A stretch of 64,000 bases of DNA, taken from the NCBI RefSeq assembly GCF_030864355.1, contig NC_083394.1, positions 1,488,001-1,552,000 of the forward strand, given 5' to 3'. Position numbers and translations under genes: made by a program. The DNA is from Cutaneotrichosporon cavernicola. Lineage: Eukaryota > Basidiomycota > Tremellomycetes > Trichosporonales > Trichosporonaceae. The notes under the pieces were generated by a model. The model saw only the letters and a program-made list of their open reading frames with translations. It made no database searches and was not told where the DNA came from. Shown here piece by piece: positions 54,672 through 64,000 of the stretch (position 1 is the first letter of the stretch; every line of letters starts with the position of its first letter).

Positions 54672-57554
54672 TCACATCCAGTCGTCGTCGGCCTCTGCTT
54701 CGGCCCATGGGAACTTCTCACGCAATGTCCTGCTGAACAGCTTCTCCAATGGGACGTCAAACTTCTTTGCCCACGCCACACTAATGCGAGGGTCGATGTA
54801 GTTAATCTTAGACGTGCTGAGCGCGACGTCCTTCAAGTTGTCGCGATCCTGCAGCTGCACCTTGAGAGTCGCAATGCGGTCATCAAGCTTCTTGATCTGC
54901 TCCTGCAACTTCTCCTCAGTGGCTGCACGTCAGCTTTGTTCAAAAACAGGGTTAACTGTACTTACCGCCCTTCTTGGGTTCAGCCTTGCGGGACTTGCGC
55001 TCCTTGATGAGCACTTTGAATTCCGCCTTAATCTCCTTAACGCGCTCGTCGAGCACCTTCTTGGGATGCTTAGACTGACCCTCGTCCTCAAGTTTGACGT
55101 TCTCGCGGTCAAACTTCTTTCCTGCTGCCTCAATTGCCTTCTCAAGGAGCTCGCCCTCGTGGCGCTCGAAAAAGTCCTCGTCCAGGTCAGACTCCTCTTC
55201 CGCCAGGCCGCGCTTCTTCTTCAACTTCGGGTTCAGGGAGAAGAGCTGCCAGCGCAGCTTCATCCGCTGGTACTTGACCGCGCGGATCTTGTCCTCGAAT
55301 TTGGCCTTGGACTCATGGAAGCCCTTGCTAACGGTTTTCTGGTGGTTACACAGGATGGCGACGTCACGGTTGGCAGTGTTGTACGCCGCAATCTTCTCGG
55401 CGACAGTGCCGTTCTTCGGCGTTAAAGCCTTTAGTCGGTCCTGGAATGTCCACGAAGCGTTGTAGGTACGGAACACCTTCGCTGTGAGACCCGACATCTG
55501 CTCGTTGAGGTACTTGTTGAGAATGCTGGTCTGCTCGTCAGCACATTTGCTAAAAGAGCCACTCACGTTCAATCGATCGAAAATGTCGTCACCCTTGGTC
55601 TTGGGCTCAGCCTTGAACAGCTTGATGTTCTTGAACACCTGAGGCGGGACCTCGACCTCCTGGTGGAAGCGCATAGAGTCTTTGCCCAGGAAGTCGAGGA
55701 CAACCTTGTTGGGTGGCTCGAGGGTGATGTGCTCATAACGCAGCGAGCAACAGCCGACAGTGTCCGCCTCCTCCTCACCCTTCTCGTTACCAGCACGGAG
55801 TGCGAGCTTGTCGATGAAGTAGAGAGCCGTGGCACGCTGGCGGTCTGCCATGACCTTGGACTTGAGATCCTCCGTGTAGACCTTGCGGATGCGATCGACA
55901 TGTTTCTCATGATCAGCTCCCAGTTTGCAAGGTCACTCACAATGAGCTCGCGCGCCTTCTCGAACTTTTGTCGGTCGCTCTGTCCCTTCCACGAACTGCC
56001 CGCAGCAAGGAAGACGTACTTGGACTGGCCGTTGACGTTCTCCTTCCAGTGCGCCAGCCAAGTCACAGTGTTGTCGTGTTGGATAGCCTTCCACTTGCCA
56101 GGAATGTTTGGGATCGGTGGGGGCGCATCCTTGGAGATGTTGAGGATAATATCCTCGGGGCGCAGTCGGTGTTTGAGTGTGCCCTTGCGTGGGTGCTCGC
56201 CACGACCACGGAACAGCCCTGGAGGCTCGGCACGGAAGTTGCCGGTCTTCTCCTTGCGCCCGTCGACCATTGCGTGAAGGTACGGCTCCTCAAGCTTGTC
56301 CTTGGCCTCCTTGATGCTGACGTTAGTACACCTAACGTCAACGTCACGTACGCCTTCTTCTCATCCTTGGTCATCGCCTTCTTCTTTTCCTTCTGAGTTT
56401 CGAAGTACTGGAACATGCCACTAAAGTCACACTTCTCCAACGAGGTGACCTTCACACCCTCCTTCTATTGACGTCAGCTGGGCACAGCGAGCCGTACTTA
56501 CAGGAGGGTACTTGGCAAGCATAGCCTTGAAGTCCCTAAAGAAGTTTTCACGGAACTTGGCGTCCTGAGCGTGGTCCGTCTCCAGCATAGCAGCGAGGAA
56601 GCCGGCCACCTCCTCGGACTCTGGAGGTAGAGTGAGGGTCTTTCCGTCATACTTCATCTTGACGTCCTTGGGCAGAGGTTCGTAAGGAGGGGGAAATAGG
56701 ACGCCGTGGTGATGGAATGTGGTCCACTTGACCGAGCTGTCTGCGTTCTCCTCCTGCTCCCACCACTTGTACTTGTCGTCGCCCTCCTCGTCGCCCTTCT
56801 TCTCCTTCTTGACGGCGGGTTTCTTGTCGGTCTTCTTCGCTGGCGCAGCACGAGCGCGTTTGGCCAAAGGTTTCTCATCCTCCGAGCTGCTCCCGGGCTC
56901 AGGCTTCGCCTTTGTGGACGCTCGGCGCGATGCAGTTTTGGCAGGCGCCGTGGCTGGCTTCCGGCCGCGAGCGAGTGGCATATCGTCCTCGCTGGACTCG
57001 CTGTCAGCGGCTGGCTTGCCGCGTGAGGCAGGCTTGGCGTTGGACGCGGGTTTGCCATTGGATGCAGCCTTGCCGTTAGATGTGGGCTTGGCGGGTACGC
57101 GTTTCCTCGCGAGAGGCTTCTCGTCCTCTGAGTCCGAGTCCGAGTCAAGTCCATTGACCTGAATTGGTTAGCAAACGCGTTCGTTCCTATTGTTCGAAAC
57201 ATTCGCTCATCGGCACTCCAGAAACTCACGGCTGCTTGCGGGGCTGGTGCGTCGTCGTCGCTATCGTCGTCGCTCTCAACTACGCGTCGTTTCTTGGCGG
57301 CGGCATTGGAGACGCGTGGCTTCTTGCTCTGTCACGGTCAGTTGTTGTTTTGACGAGCAGGGATGGGAGGGCTCCGCACTTCTTGGCATGTGCCACATTC
57401 AACTCACTAATGGCTTTTCATCGTCGCTACTCAATGCACTGGCACGCTTGCCATTAGGCCTCTTACGAGCGAGCGGTGCCTCGTCGTCGCTGTCGCTGTC
57501 CATGACTGGCTTTCGCTTGGCGAAGTCGGGTGAAGACTGGACGGCCATCTCCAT
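54672..57554 (-). CDS. TOP1: DNA topoisomerase I (type IB), 848 aa
   Basis: Nuclear enzyme that relaxes supercoils by a transient 3'-phosphotyrosine link. Exons 57408-57554, 57230-57328, 56502-57158, 56352-56464, 55941-56316, 55567-55905, 54966-55530 and 54672-54922. The first 270 residues are charged and disordered, with repeated acidic-Ser blocks followed by KPLARKR-type sites (nuclear targeting). The core has [59 protein letters not shown], the catalytic-Arg segments [20 protein letters not shown] and [12 protein letters not shown], and [14 protein letters not shown] coiled linker precedes [20 protein letters not shown], whose Tyr is the nucleophile. The end is [11 protein letters not shown]. 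Very secure. Confidence 0.97.
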
Positions 57555-58121
57555 TGCTGCTAAGATGGAGGTGGAGTCTCGTTTCGGCCTGAGGAAGAGG
57601 TAACTGAGATGGATAGAAGTCGAGAGGGATATGCGTCGACACTAAAGCAGATAGAGTGACGAGAGTAGGAGGGGATGACAAAGGAGGAAGGCTGCGGTTG
57701 CTCGGGTTGAGGTGTTGAGATGAGGGGGACGGCCAGGGGGGCTGGCTTGGCTCGGGGGTATGGCTCTAGGTCGTTAGTGGAGCCAAGTTGAAGATGAAAG
57801 AGGGGGGGGGGGAGGGACTTGTCAGCCTTTTCTCATGGCTAAGTCCCCTCCAATCTCCCCAGGGTGAGGGTCTGACAATGGAGGCAACCCGGAACTAATT
57901 CACGATCACTTAACAATTAAATGGATTACGTAACCCTTACGACGCGACACTACGACACTCTTGTTCAGAGTTGAGGTGGAGGTCTTACGAATACCCCGCA
58001 CAGACTCAAGACTCAATCACTCGACCTTGCGTCGCTCACAGTCACACGACTCAAAGTCCCCTGTCCCAACTCATTTTATCGGCGAGCAGCTTCTCATCTC
58101 TAGCACTGCATCTGCCGCCCC
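57555..58121. other. Divergent intergenic region TOP1 / SCY1
   Basis: No gene seen. It has a G homopolymer of about 11 at 57802-57812 and one GACGCGA heptamer at 57941-57947. That heptamer is the motif found in the dUTPase and SLF2-like upstream regions. Confidence 0.55.
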
Positions 58122-60744
58122 ATGAACTACCTCAAATCCATCACCTCGTCGGTGCTGTCCGGCACCGGCGTCTCCTTCCCCTTCACCATCGGCGAACGTA
58201 TCCCGGGCACGGAAGCCGGCGCGTCCGTGTGGGAGATCCGCGAGGGGATTAAGAAGGTACGCGTTCTGTGACCTCAGCTGACATCAGGACGATGGCTCGC
58301 CCTTGACACTCTTTATCTTTGACGCGACGTTGCCGCCCCTCCAGCCTGGAAACAAGGACCGACGGACACTGTTCCAGCTCGCCAAGAATGCGCTCAAGAA
58401 ACTGCGCACAATCCGGCATCCCGACGTGTAAGTGTGTTGGCCGGCTGTGCTGACAGCAGGATCAAGTACATCGATTCGGTGGAGACCGAGACACACATCT
58501 ACGTCGCGACCGAGCCTGTGCGACCACTGCAAGCCGTCTTGCGGGACTGGGGTACAGGCGGTGCCCTCACGGGCTCTGCCGCATCCAAGGGAAAGGAGGG
58601 CAAGGAGGCATGGCTGGGCTGGGGCGTGAAGAGTATCTCTGTGAGTCCACCTTAGCTTCCTCCTCAGCTGACGGCAGACCGCGCTCGCCTTCCTGAACGC
58701 CCCGCCATTGTCTCAACATCACGCTTATCTCATTCCGTCCACGGTGTTTATTACACCAGCCATGGAGTGGAGGTTAGGGGGGTTCGAGCTGTTGACTGGA
58801 CGAGACGATGGCGCCGGCGTGTTGTGGGGTTTAGGAGGTGTCGCGCCTGGGAACGCTGGTGACTTTTCCAGCCCCGAGGTGAAGAAGGGCGGCTGGGGTG
58901 TGCTCCGAGAGTGAGTCATTGTCTACAACATATGCAGCACTGACGACAGCACTGACCCCGCATACGAGGACACGTACTTGCTTGCGATGTGGATGTTCTG
59001 GCTGTTCAACCCCGAGAAGCCACCACCCAAGTTGTCAGCTGCTCCGACGCCCTCAATGGCCGGTGCTATCCCAAAACGCCTCTTCCCGCTCTGGAAGCGC
59101 ATGGTGAACCCAAACGCGCGGACACGTCTGTCGACGATCAACTTTGTCTCTGAGGCCCAGTCGAGCGGCATCTGGGCGGATAACCCGCTCATATCGCTTG
59201 TTGAGGGACTGGACGGTTTCGAGCTGCGCTCTGATGGAGAGAAGGCCAAGCTCCTCCGCACGATCAAGGATGCGGCTGAGGGCGGCTCTCTTCCCGAACC
59301 GTTCCTCGTACACCGTGTCCTCCCATCCCTGTTGCACTCGCTGTCACTGCCGAACGCGCCAAGCGCGCAGATGCTCCCACTCGTCCTCGCTCTAGGGAAG
59401 CAGGTCCCGCTATCGACGTACGCCAAGGTTGTCCTAGACCCCGTGATTAAGCTGTATGCGAGTCCGGATCGTGGGACGCGTATGGCCCTCCTCGACGGAT
59501 TGGACGAGTACGCCGACCGCCTGGACAAGCACATGGTGACTGAGCGCATCTGGCCGCACCTGACAACTGGCTTCGCCGACACGGTGCCAGTGATCCGCGA
59601 GGCGACGATCAAGGCCGTCTACCCTCTCGCCGGCAAGCTGTCAGACCGTATCCTGAACAACGACCTTCTGCGTCTCCTGGCCAAGATGCAGCAGGACCAA
59701 GAGGCGTCGATCCGCACCAACACGTGTATCCTCCTCGGCCGCCTAGCTCCGATGCTCGGGCCCAACACGAAGCGGAAAGTGCTGGTCCCAGCCTTCGCGC
59801 GCAGCCTGAAGGACTCGTTCGTTCACGCCCGCGTAGCAGCACTTATGGCGCTCATGGCAACGGTCGAGTGTTATGACCGTGACGACCTCGCCGGCCGCGT
59901 GATCCCGAACATGGCGCACGCCCTGGTTGACAAGGAGAAGATTGTGCGCGACCAGGCGTTCAAGGCTATGGCCATGTTTGTCAAGCGCGTTGAGGAGATG
60001 GTGGCGAGCATGCCGGCAACAGTGCTTTCCGATACGGAGCGGCCAGTCTCGCCACCCCAAGCGGCGGGGATGGTCACGAGCGCAACGGGAGCGGCGGGCT
60101 CGTTGGCCGGCTGGGCCTTCTCCTCCCTCGGAAAGCATCTGCAGACAGGCGAGGCCAACTCGGCCATGACGGTTGCGCCAGCGCCAGCGCCAGAGGTCTC
60201 GCCTGCCTTCACGCCGTCGTTTGGTTCGCCAGCCGCGTCGCGGCGCGAGAGCGCTGAGACACCGCGTCCCTCTGCATCACGATTGAACTCAGCCCGCAGA
60301 CCACACGGACAGGGGATGAAGCTGGCCGCCAAGCCGAAGAATAATCTGATGGACGAGCTGGCGAACGAGCTGGACGACGACGTCGCAAACGCGTGGGGCG
60401 ACGACCTGATGGATGTGAATGCGGACACGGACGACTGGACGGCGTTCGAGAGCGCCGCGCCGGTCGCCGAGGCGCCCCCACCCCAGAGCTACTACGTCTC
60501 GCCTCCTAAGCCCAAGGCTAAACCCCTCCCCGCACCAAAGCCAGTCAAGGCCAAACCTGAACCTCTCACGGCTGCGGCTAGAGTTCCGCAGCCACCCTCG
60601 CCCGTGTCGGAGGGAAGCAAGCCGTCTACGCCGCAGCCCACCCTCGCGAGCATGAGCAAGGAAGAGAAGGAGAAGGAGATGGCGCGGCGGCGCGAAGAGC
60701 GCAAGGCACGTATTGCGGCCATGAAGGAGCAGAAGAAGAAATAA
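58122..60744 (+). CDS. SCY1: SCY1-like pseudokinase with HEAT repeats, 827 aa
   Basis: Vesicle-trafficking and tRNA-export scaffold family (SCYL1, yeast Cex1). Exons 58122-58256, 58288-58427, 58460-58640, 58678-58910 and 58950-60744. The N-terminal kinase-like domain (about 1-260) starts YLKSITSSVLSGTGVSFPF and holds LRTIRHPDVIKYIDSVETE. It lacks the catalytic HRD and DFG motifs: the equivalents are QHHAYLIPSTVFIT and LGGFELL, so it is inactive by sequence. The middle (about 290-600) is helical HEAT-repeat-like, with GTRMALLDGLDEYADRLDKH and DTVPVIREATIKAVYPLA. A Pro/Ser linker and a basic coiled tail (EEKEKEMARRREERKARIAA) end in a Lys run. The first two introns are 31 and 32 nt. Confidence 0.93.
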
Positions 60745-60826
60745 TAGCTCCTTGTCTGGGTGTTCTGTCTGTATTAATGCATAGAGGGATAAGCCTTACA
60801 CGCGTACTATACGCCTCAATCGCCCG
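60745..60826. other. Convergent stop-to-stop spacer
   Basis: Only 82 bp separate the SCY1 and Zn2Cys6-gene stop codons, so their transcripts probably overlap at the 3' ends. Confidence 0.6.
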
Positions 60827-63729
60827 TTAGATATTGAAGGGCACGCTCGGGTCTGCCTGCCAGTCGAATGTCGAGCCCGCAATCTGGCTCCAAATCTCGG
60901 CGATCTCTGGCGGCACTGGCCCGCCGGGACTGTGTCCAAACTGCTGCCATGGGTTACCAGTCGGCCCGTGTGGCGACAGCGTAGGAGTCGTCTGTACTTC
61001 GGTGGCCATGCGCTGCGCCGGCGACACCATGGGCTTGGACTCTGGGCCCGAGCCCGCCGTCCCTGTTGGAGTGACGCCAGTCATGGGAGAGGTGGACGTG
61101 TTTGGGACCTGGCCCTGCCACGCGTCGCTCGTAAAGGCATTGAGCATCTCGAGACCGTCAAAGGTCATACCGCCCACGTCGAAAATATCAAACGTTCCCG
61201 TGGCGAGGTTGGACGGCGCGATAGTGTTCTGCGGAATAGGCGGGGTCGGGAACGCTGTGGATGGGCCAGAGCTGCCTCCCGTCGGCGGAGCCCAGCCCGG
61301 ACCTGCTTCGGTCTTGGTCGGACTCGTCTGGGCCGTAGGCGGGCGCGCGCGTCCGTTGGCGGAGGCGTCGGGCTTGCGCCTTTTGTTGGGTCGCGCGGCT
61401 GAAGCGCGTACTTCTTTCGCACGGGTTTCTACCTCGCCCAGAAGATAGCGTAGCTTGGAGGCGCCGGGCCATACCGGCTCGAGAGCATGCAGCGACTGCC
61501 GACAGCTCTCGACGTGCGCGCCGACCGCTTCTACCACGACCTGCTCCTTCGCCCGTGTTTCACACAGGAGCAGAATCACCGCCGACGACCAGAGGTATTG
61601 GCAGAACACGGCGAGGTGGTGCGATACAGGCACGAGTACCTTGCTCTGGGCGGCGACGTGGATTACTGAACGCGCGGCTTCGACGCAGTGCGCCAGACTC
61701 TGGCTCGAAGCGATCGGCTTCGGGCGCGGGAAGTTGGGGTTCGACGGCAACAGGTTACGGTGCAGCGTGATCAGGACGGCAAAGTACGAGTTGGACAGCA
61801 CGGCCGACATGAGGGACACAGCGCGCGACGACGACGGGTCTTTGTACTTTGATGGCTGAAGTCAGAGGTGACAAGTACAGGCAACTCACCACTTCATTCT
61901 GAAGCCACTCGCGCAGCAGCTTGTCCAGCTTGTCAATTGTTCTCTGCTGCTGCTCGCTCCACTGGGGGTCGTTGACGCTGCGCCCGCTGGGCCGATAGAG
62001 CAACTGCGCGACTCGTCCGGCAATCTTGCACAGCTTGGTGAGCGCGACGAACCCGCTCATCGTGCAGTCCGGCTTTTCCTCTGGCAAGTTGCCTGCCTCC
62101 TCAGTGAGCGCGTCACCGAAGCTGTCGATCGTCGCGTCGTCAACGGCTGCCGGGTATGCCAAGTCGATATCCGCATCCTCCACACAAAGGGGGCGTCCAA
62201 GGGTGATCGACACGAGACTGGTTTCAGCACACTCTGGGCGTGAGAACTCACCGCTCAAGGCCGTAAACTGCCCACCACGCCCGGGCGCCCAGCTGCTTAA
62301 CCTTGAAGCTAACCTTGAAGCGCGGGGCGGAGCGGTGCAAACCAATGTCCTGTGCAATGCGCAGCGCCTGGCTCGCCAGAAGCCAGCTCATCGGCATCGA
62401 GTTGACGGCCGCCTGGAAGGCAGACAGGAGCGTCAGGCATTGCACCTGGTAGATATCGATCTCGCCAATGGACGAGTAGTGCAGCACCTGGGCGCGCTCG
62501 AACCAAATAACGCCCGCTTCGGCCTCGCCCGGCTGCGGCGAGTCCTGGTCAGACAGTTCACCGTTACTGAGCTTGGCGCGCATGCGCTGCCATGCCGCCG
62601 AGGTCACGAGGACACGCTCGCCCAGCGCGAACACAGCGAAGACGACGCTCATAAACTGCGGAAGCATTAGCTCTGGCTGACATTATCTCTGCGCCACCGT
62701 TCGGACCGCCATCGTCAGGTGAAACCCGAACAAAGCGCGAGCGTACGGCACGAAACGTTCAGGGCGACGACTCTGCAAATAGAAGCTGGTACTCACGCCT
62801 GCGCGGATGTTGCTGAAATCGCCTGCGTCGACCTTGTCCATGAGGCTCTTGAAGCGGCGTCTAAAGTCGTGCTCGAGAAGCACAGGCAGCACTGGGTGCA
62901 CTTCTGCGAAGAAGGCGTCGACCATGCGCTCCGAGTCAGCCCGGGGCGGGAACGTCACCTGGTCGACACCAGGGATGGCGCGGATTACGCCGGCCCCAGC
63001 GACAGGCGCAAAATAAGGGTGAGACTCGGGCGGCGACTCCCCTAACGCGTCTTGGTGTCCGTCACCGTGGATGTTGCCGTACTTGACACGGCTGGGAAGG
63101 TCGCGGTCTCCCGAGAACGAGTCCATGAGGGAGAGGGCCGAGCTGCCCCCGATCCAGCGATAGTTGCCGTGCTCGTCGGTCAGGAAGCGAGCGCTCTCCT
63201 CGTCCTCGTCGTCCGCTGGCGACGGCAATCGTGAGCGTATTAACGGGGCATCGTCACTCTCGGGGTGGCCGCCCGCCGCGGCGAGCTTGGCAACGTCAGC
63301 CGGCAACTTGCCGCCCGATGCCTCAAACGCTGTGAGGAGAGGGAGCAGGCGTGCCTGCATGGCCTCGAGCTGTTGGACGCGACCCGAGAGGTCCTGGACG
63401 TACGCGCGCGAGTAGGCTGCGCGATCGCGGGTCGGCTGGTACTCGCACTCGGCGCCGCTCATCGTGCACTGCTGGCAGGCTGCATTGCCGCCCGCGCCAG
63501 TCGCTGGGCCGGGAAGGCACTTGACCTTCTTCTGTCGACATGCGCGGCAAGCGGCGAACGCGCGTACCTTTGAGAGGTCGCCGGCGCCCCCGGTCCCGCC
63601 AGCGGGCCCGGACATGCCTCGAGGTGGTGCGTCTTCGCGAGGGCGCTTCTTTTGCTGCGGGCGTGCCGGGGCTGGCTGTTGAGATGTGGATGGGCCAGCT
63701 GTTGGGTTGACAAAGCGGCCCGGATCCAT
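60827..63729 (-). CDS. Zn2Cys6 fungal transcription factor with Fungal_trans domain, 897 aa
   Basis: Exons 62797-63729, 62252-62655, 61890-62217 and 60827-61855. After a disordered start (MDPGRFVNPTAGPSTSQQPA), the zinc cluster occupies residues 61-95 with spacing C-x2-C-x6-C-x13-C-x2-C-x6-C (CRACRQKKVKC and CQQCTMSGAEC). A coiled dimerisation helix follows (VQDLSGRVQQLEAMQARLL). The middle domain holds FPPRADSERMVDAFFAEVHP, the family GLERLVSITLGRPLCVED segment and DLAYPA. The C-terminal tail is Pro/Thr/Gly-rich, as in activation regions. The general layout recalls Leu3-type regulators, but target genes cannot be named. The 141-nt first intron contains a misleading open frame. Confidence 0.93.
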
Positions 63730-64000
63730 GGTTATGTTTGCTAGTCCTAGCGTCTTGTGCTTTGACGGCTGGAAACAGGGCGTCGAGCCGTATCAAACCT
63801 TGTGTGGGTGAGAAAGAAGCAGTGGTCGAGCAGTAAAGGATGGCTTTGCAAATGTTGAACTGGGATGGTGAAGAGGGTAGGGTATGACGGAGGGTGAGGG
63901 GGAGAGGGGGGGCCAAGGTGCTGAAAGGGGGAGGAGGGGCGGAAGGTGCACCACGAGGGAAATCTAAAGTTGTGGAATTTGCGGGGTACCAAGCGCCAGA
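63730..64000. other. Upstream region of the Zn2Cys6 gene
   Basis: On the minus strand this is pyrimidine-rich (CCCCTCTCCCCCTCACCC type), like other leaders in the window. No further gene. Confidence 0.5.

Noticed and set aside
62773..62796. 24-nt intron in the Zn2Cys6 gene (GTGAGT to TTGCAG)
   Set aside because: No branch site and too short; the 141-nt intron to 62656 restores FMSVVFAVFALGERV and frame.

Overview
This is nuclear DNA of a basidiomycete yeast. The protein set looks like Tremellomycetes, and the GC-rich, intron-dense, tightly packed genes best fit the order Trichosporonales; the order is inferred from gene style, since no marker gene was compared. Almost every gene is split by very short GT-AG introns, mostly 30-60 nt, with a CTGAC or CTAAC branch site lying only a few bases before the acceptor AG. 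For every multi-exon gene reported here except the small doubtful ones, I joined the exons by hand and checked that the summed length is a multiple of three and that known family motifs are restored.

Layout, left to right. 1-936: a G-rich stretch that may hold the end of a plus-strand gene. 2476-8310 (-): kinesin-3 (Unc104/KIF1A type), 24 exons, several of them microexons. 8942-10085 (-): an OM14-like mitochondrial outer-membrane protein with a duplicated membrane module. 11019-15183 (+): a large disordered protein with SUMO-interacting and PIP-like motifs and a candidate SLF2/Nse6 (CANIN) C-terminus. 15264-17381 (-): PRP28, head to head with 17592-18802 (+) ribulose-phosphate 3-epimerase. 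18948-22309 (-): Trk potassium transporter. 24705-27227 (+): DXD glycosyltransferase. 27673-28099 (-): small single-pass membrane protein. 28.6-30.5 kb: a poorly coding stretch with a doubtful small gene and a probable decayed gene. 30873-32738 (-): dihydrolipoamide dehydrogenase. 34051-36044 (+): Ish1/Msc1 family. 36731-38722 (+): C2-domain protein. 38849-39668 (-) dUTPase and 39860-40842 (+) Mago nashi share a 191-bp promoter. 41862-43765 (+): ELL elongation factor. 44035-45403 (+): UCH37-type deubiquitinase. 45741-46562 (-): ATP synthase subunit h. 47391-48432 (+): TMEM19 family. 48724-50764 (-): ARB1. 51673-53924 (-): SDH1. 54672-57554 (-): topoisomerase I. 58122-60744 (+): SCY1 pseudokinase. 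60827-63729 (-): Zn2Cys6 regulator.

The genes are unrelated housekeeping functions: mitochondrial energy metabolism (SDH1, LPD1, ATP14, OM14-like), RNA processing and transcription (PRP28, Mago, ELL), ribosome biogenesis (ARB1), DNA topology and repair (TOP1, dUTPase, the SLF2-like protein), and transport and trafficking (kinesin-3, Trk, SCY1). I see no gene cluster, operon, CRISPR array, rRNA, clear tRNA or intact transposon. The most unusual signals are in gene architecture: a kinesin P-loop encoded across five exons, three of them 16, 11 and 15 nt long; introns as short as 30 nt; two GC-AG introns; and cell-cycle-box-like GACGCG motifs upstream of DNA-metabolism genes.
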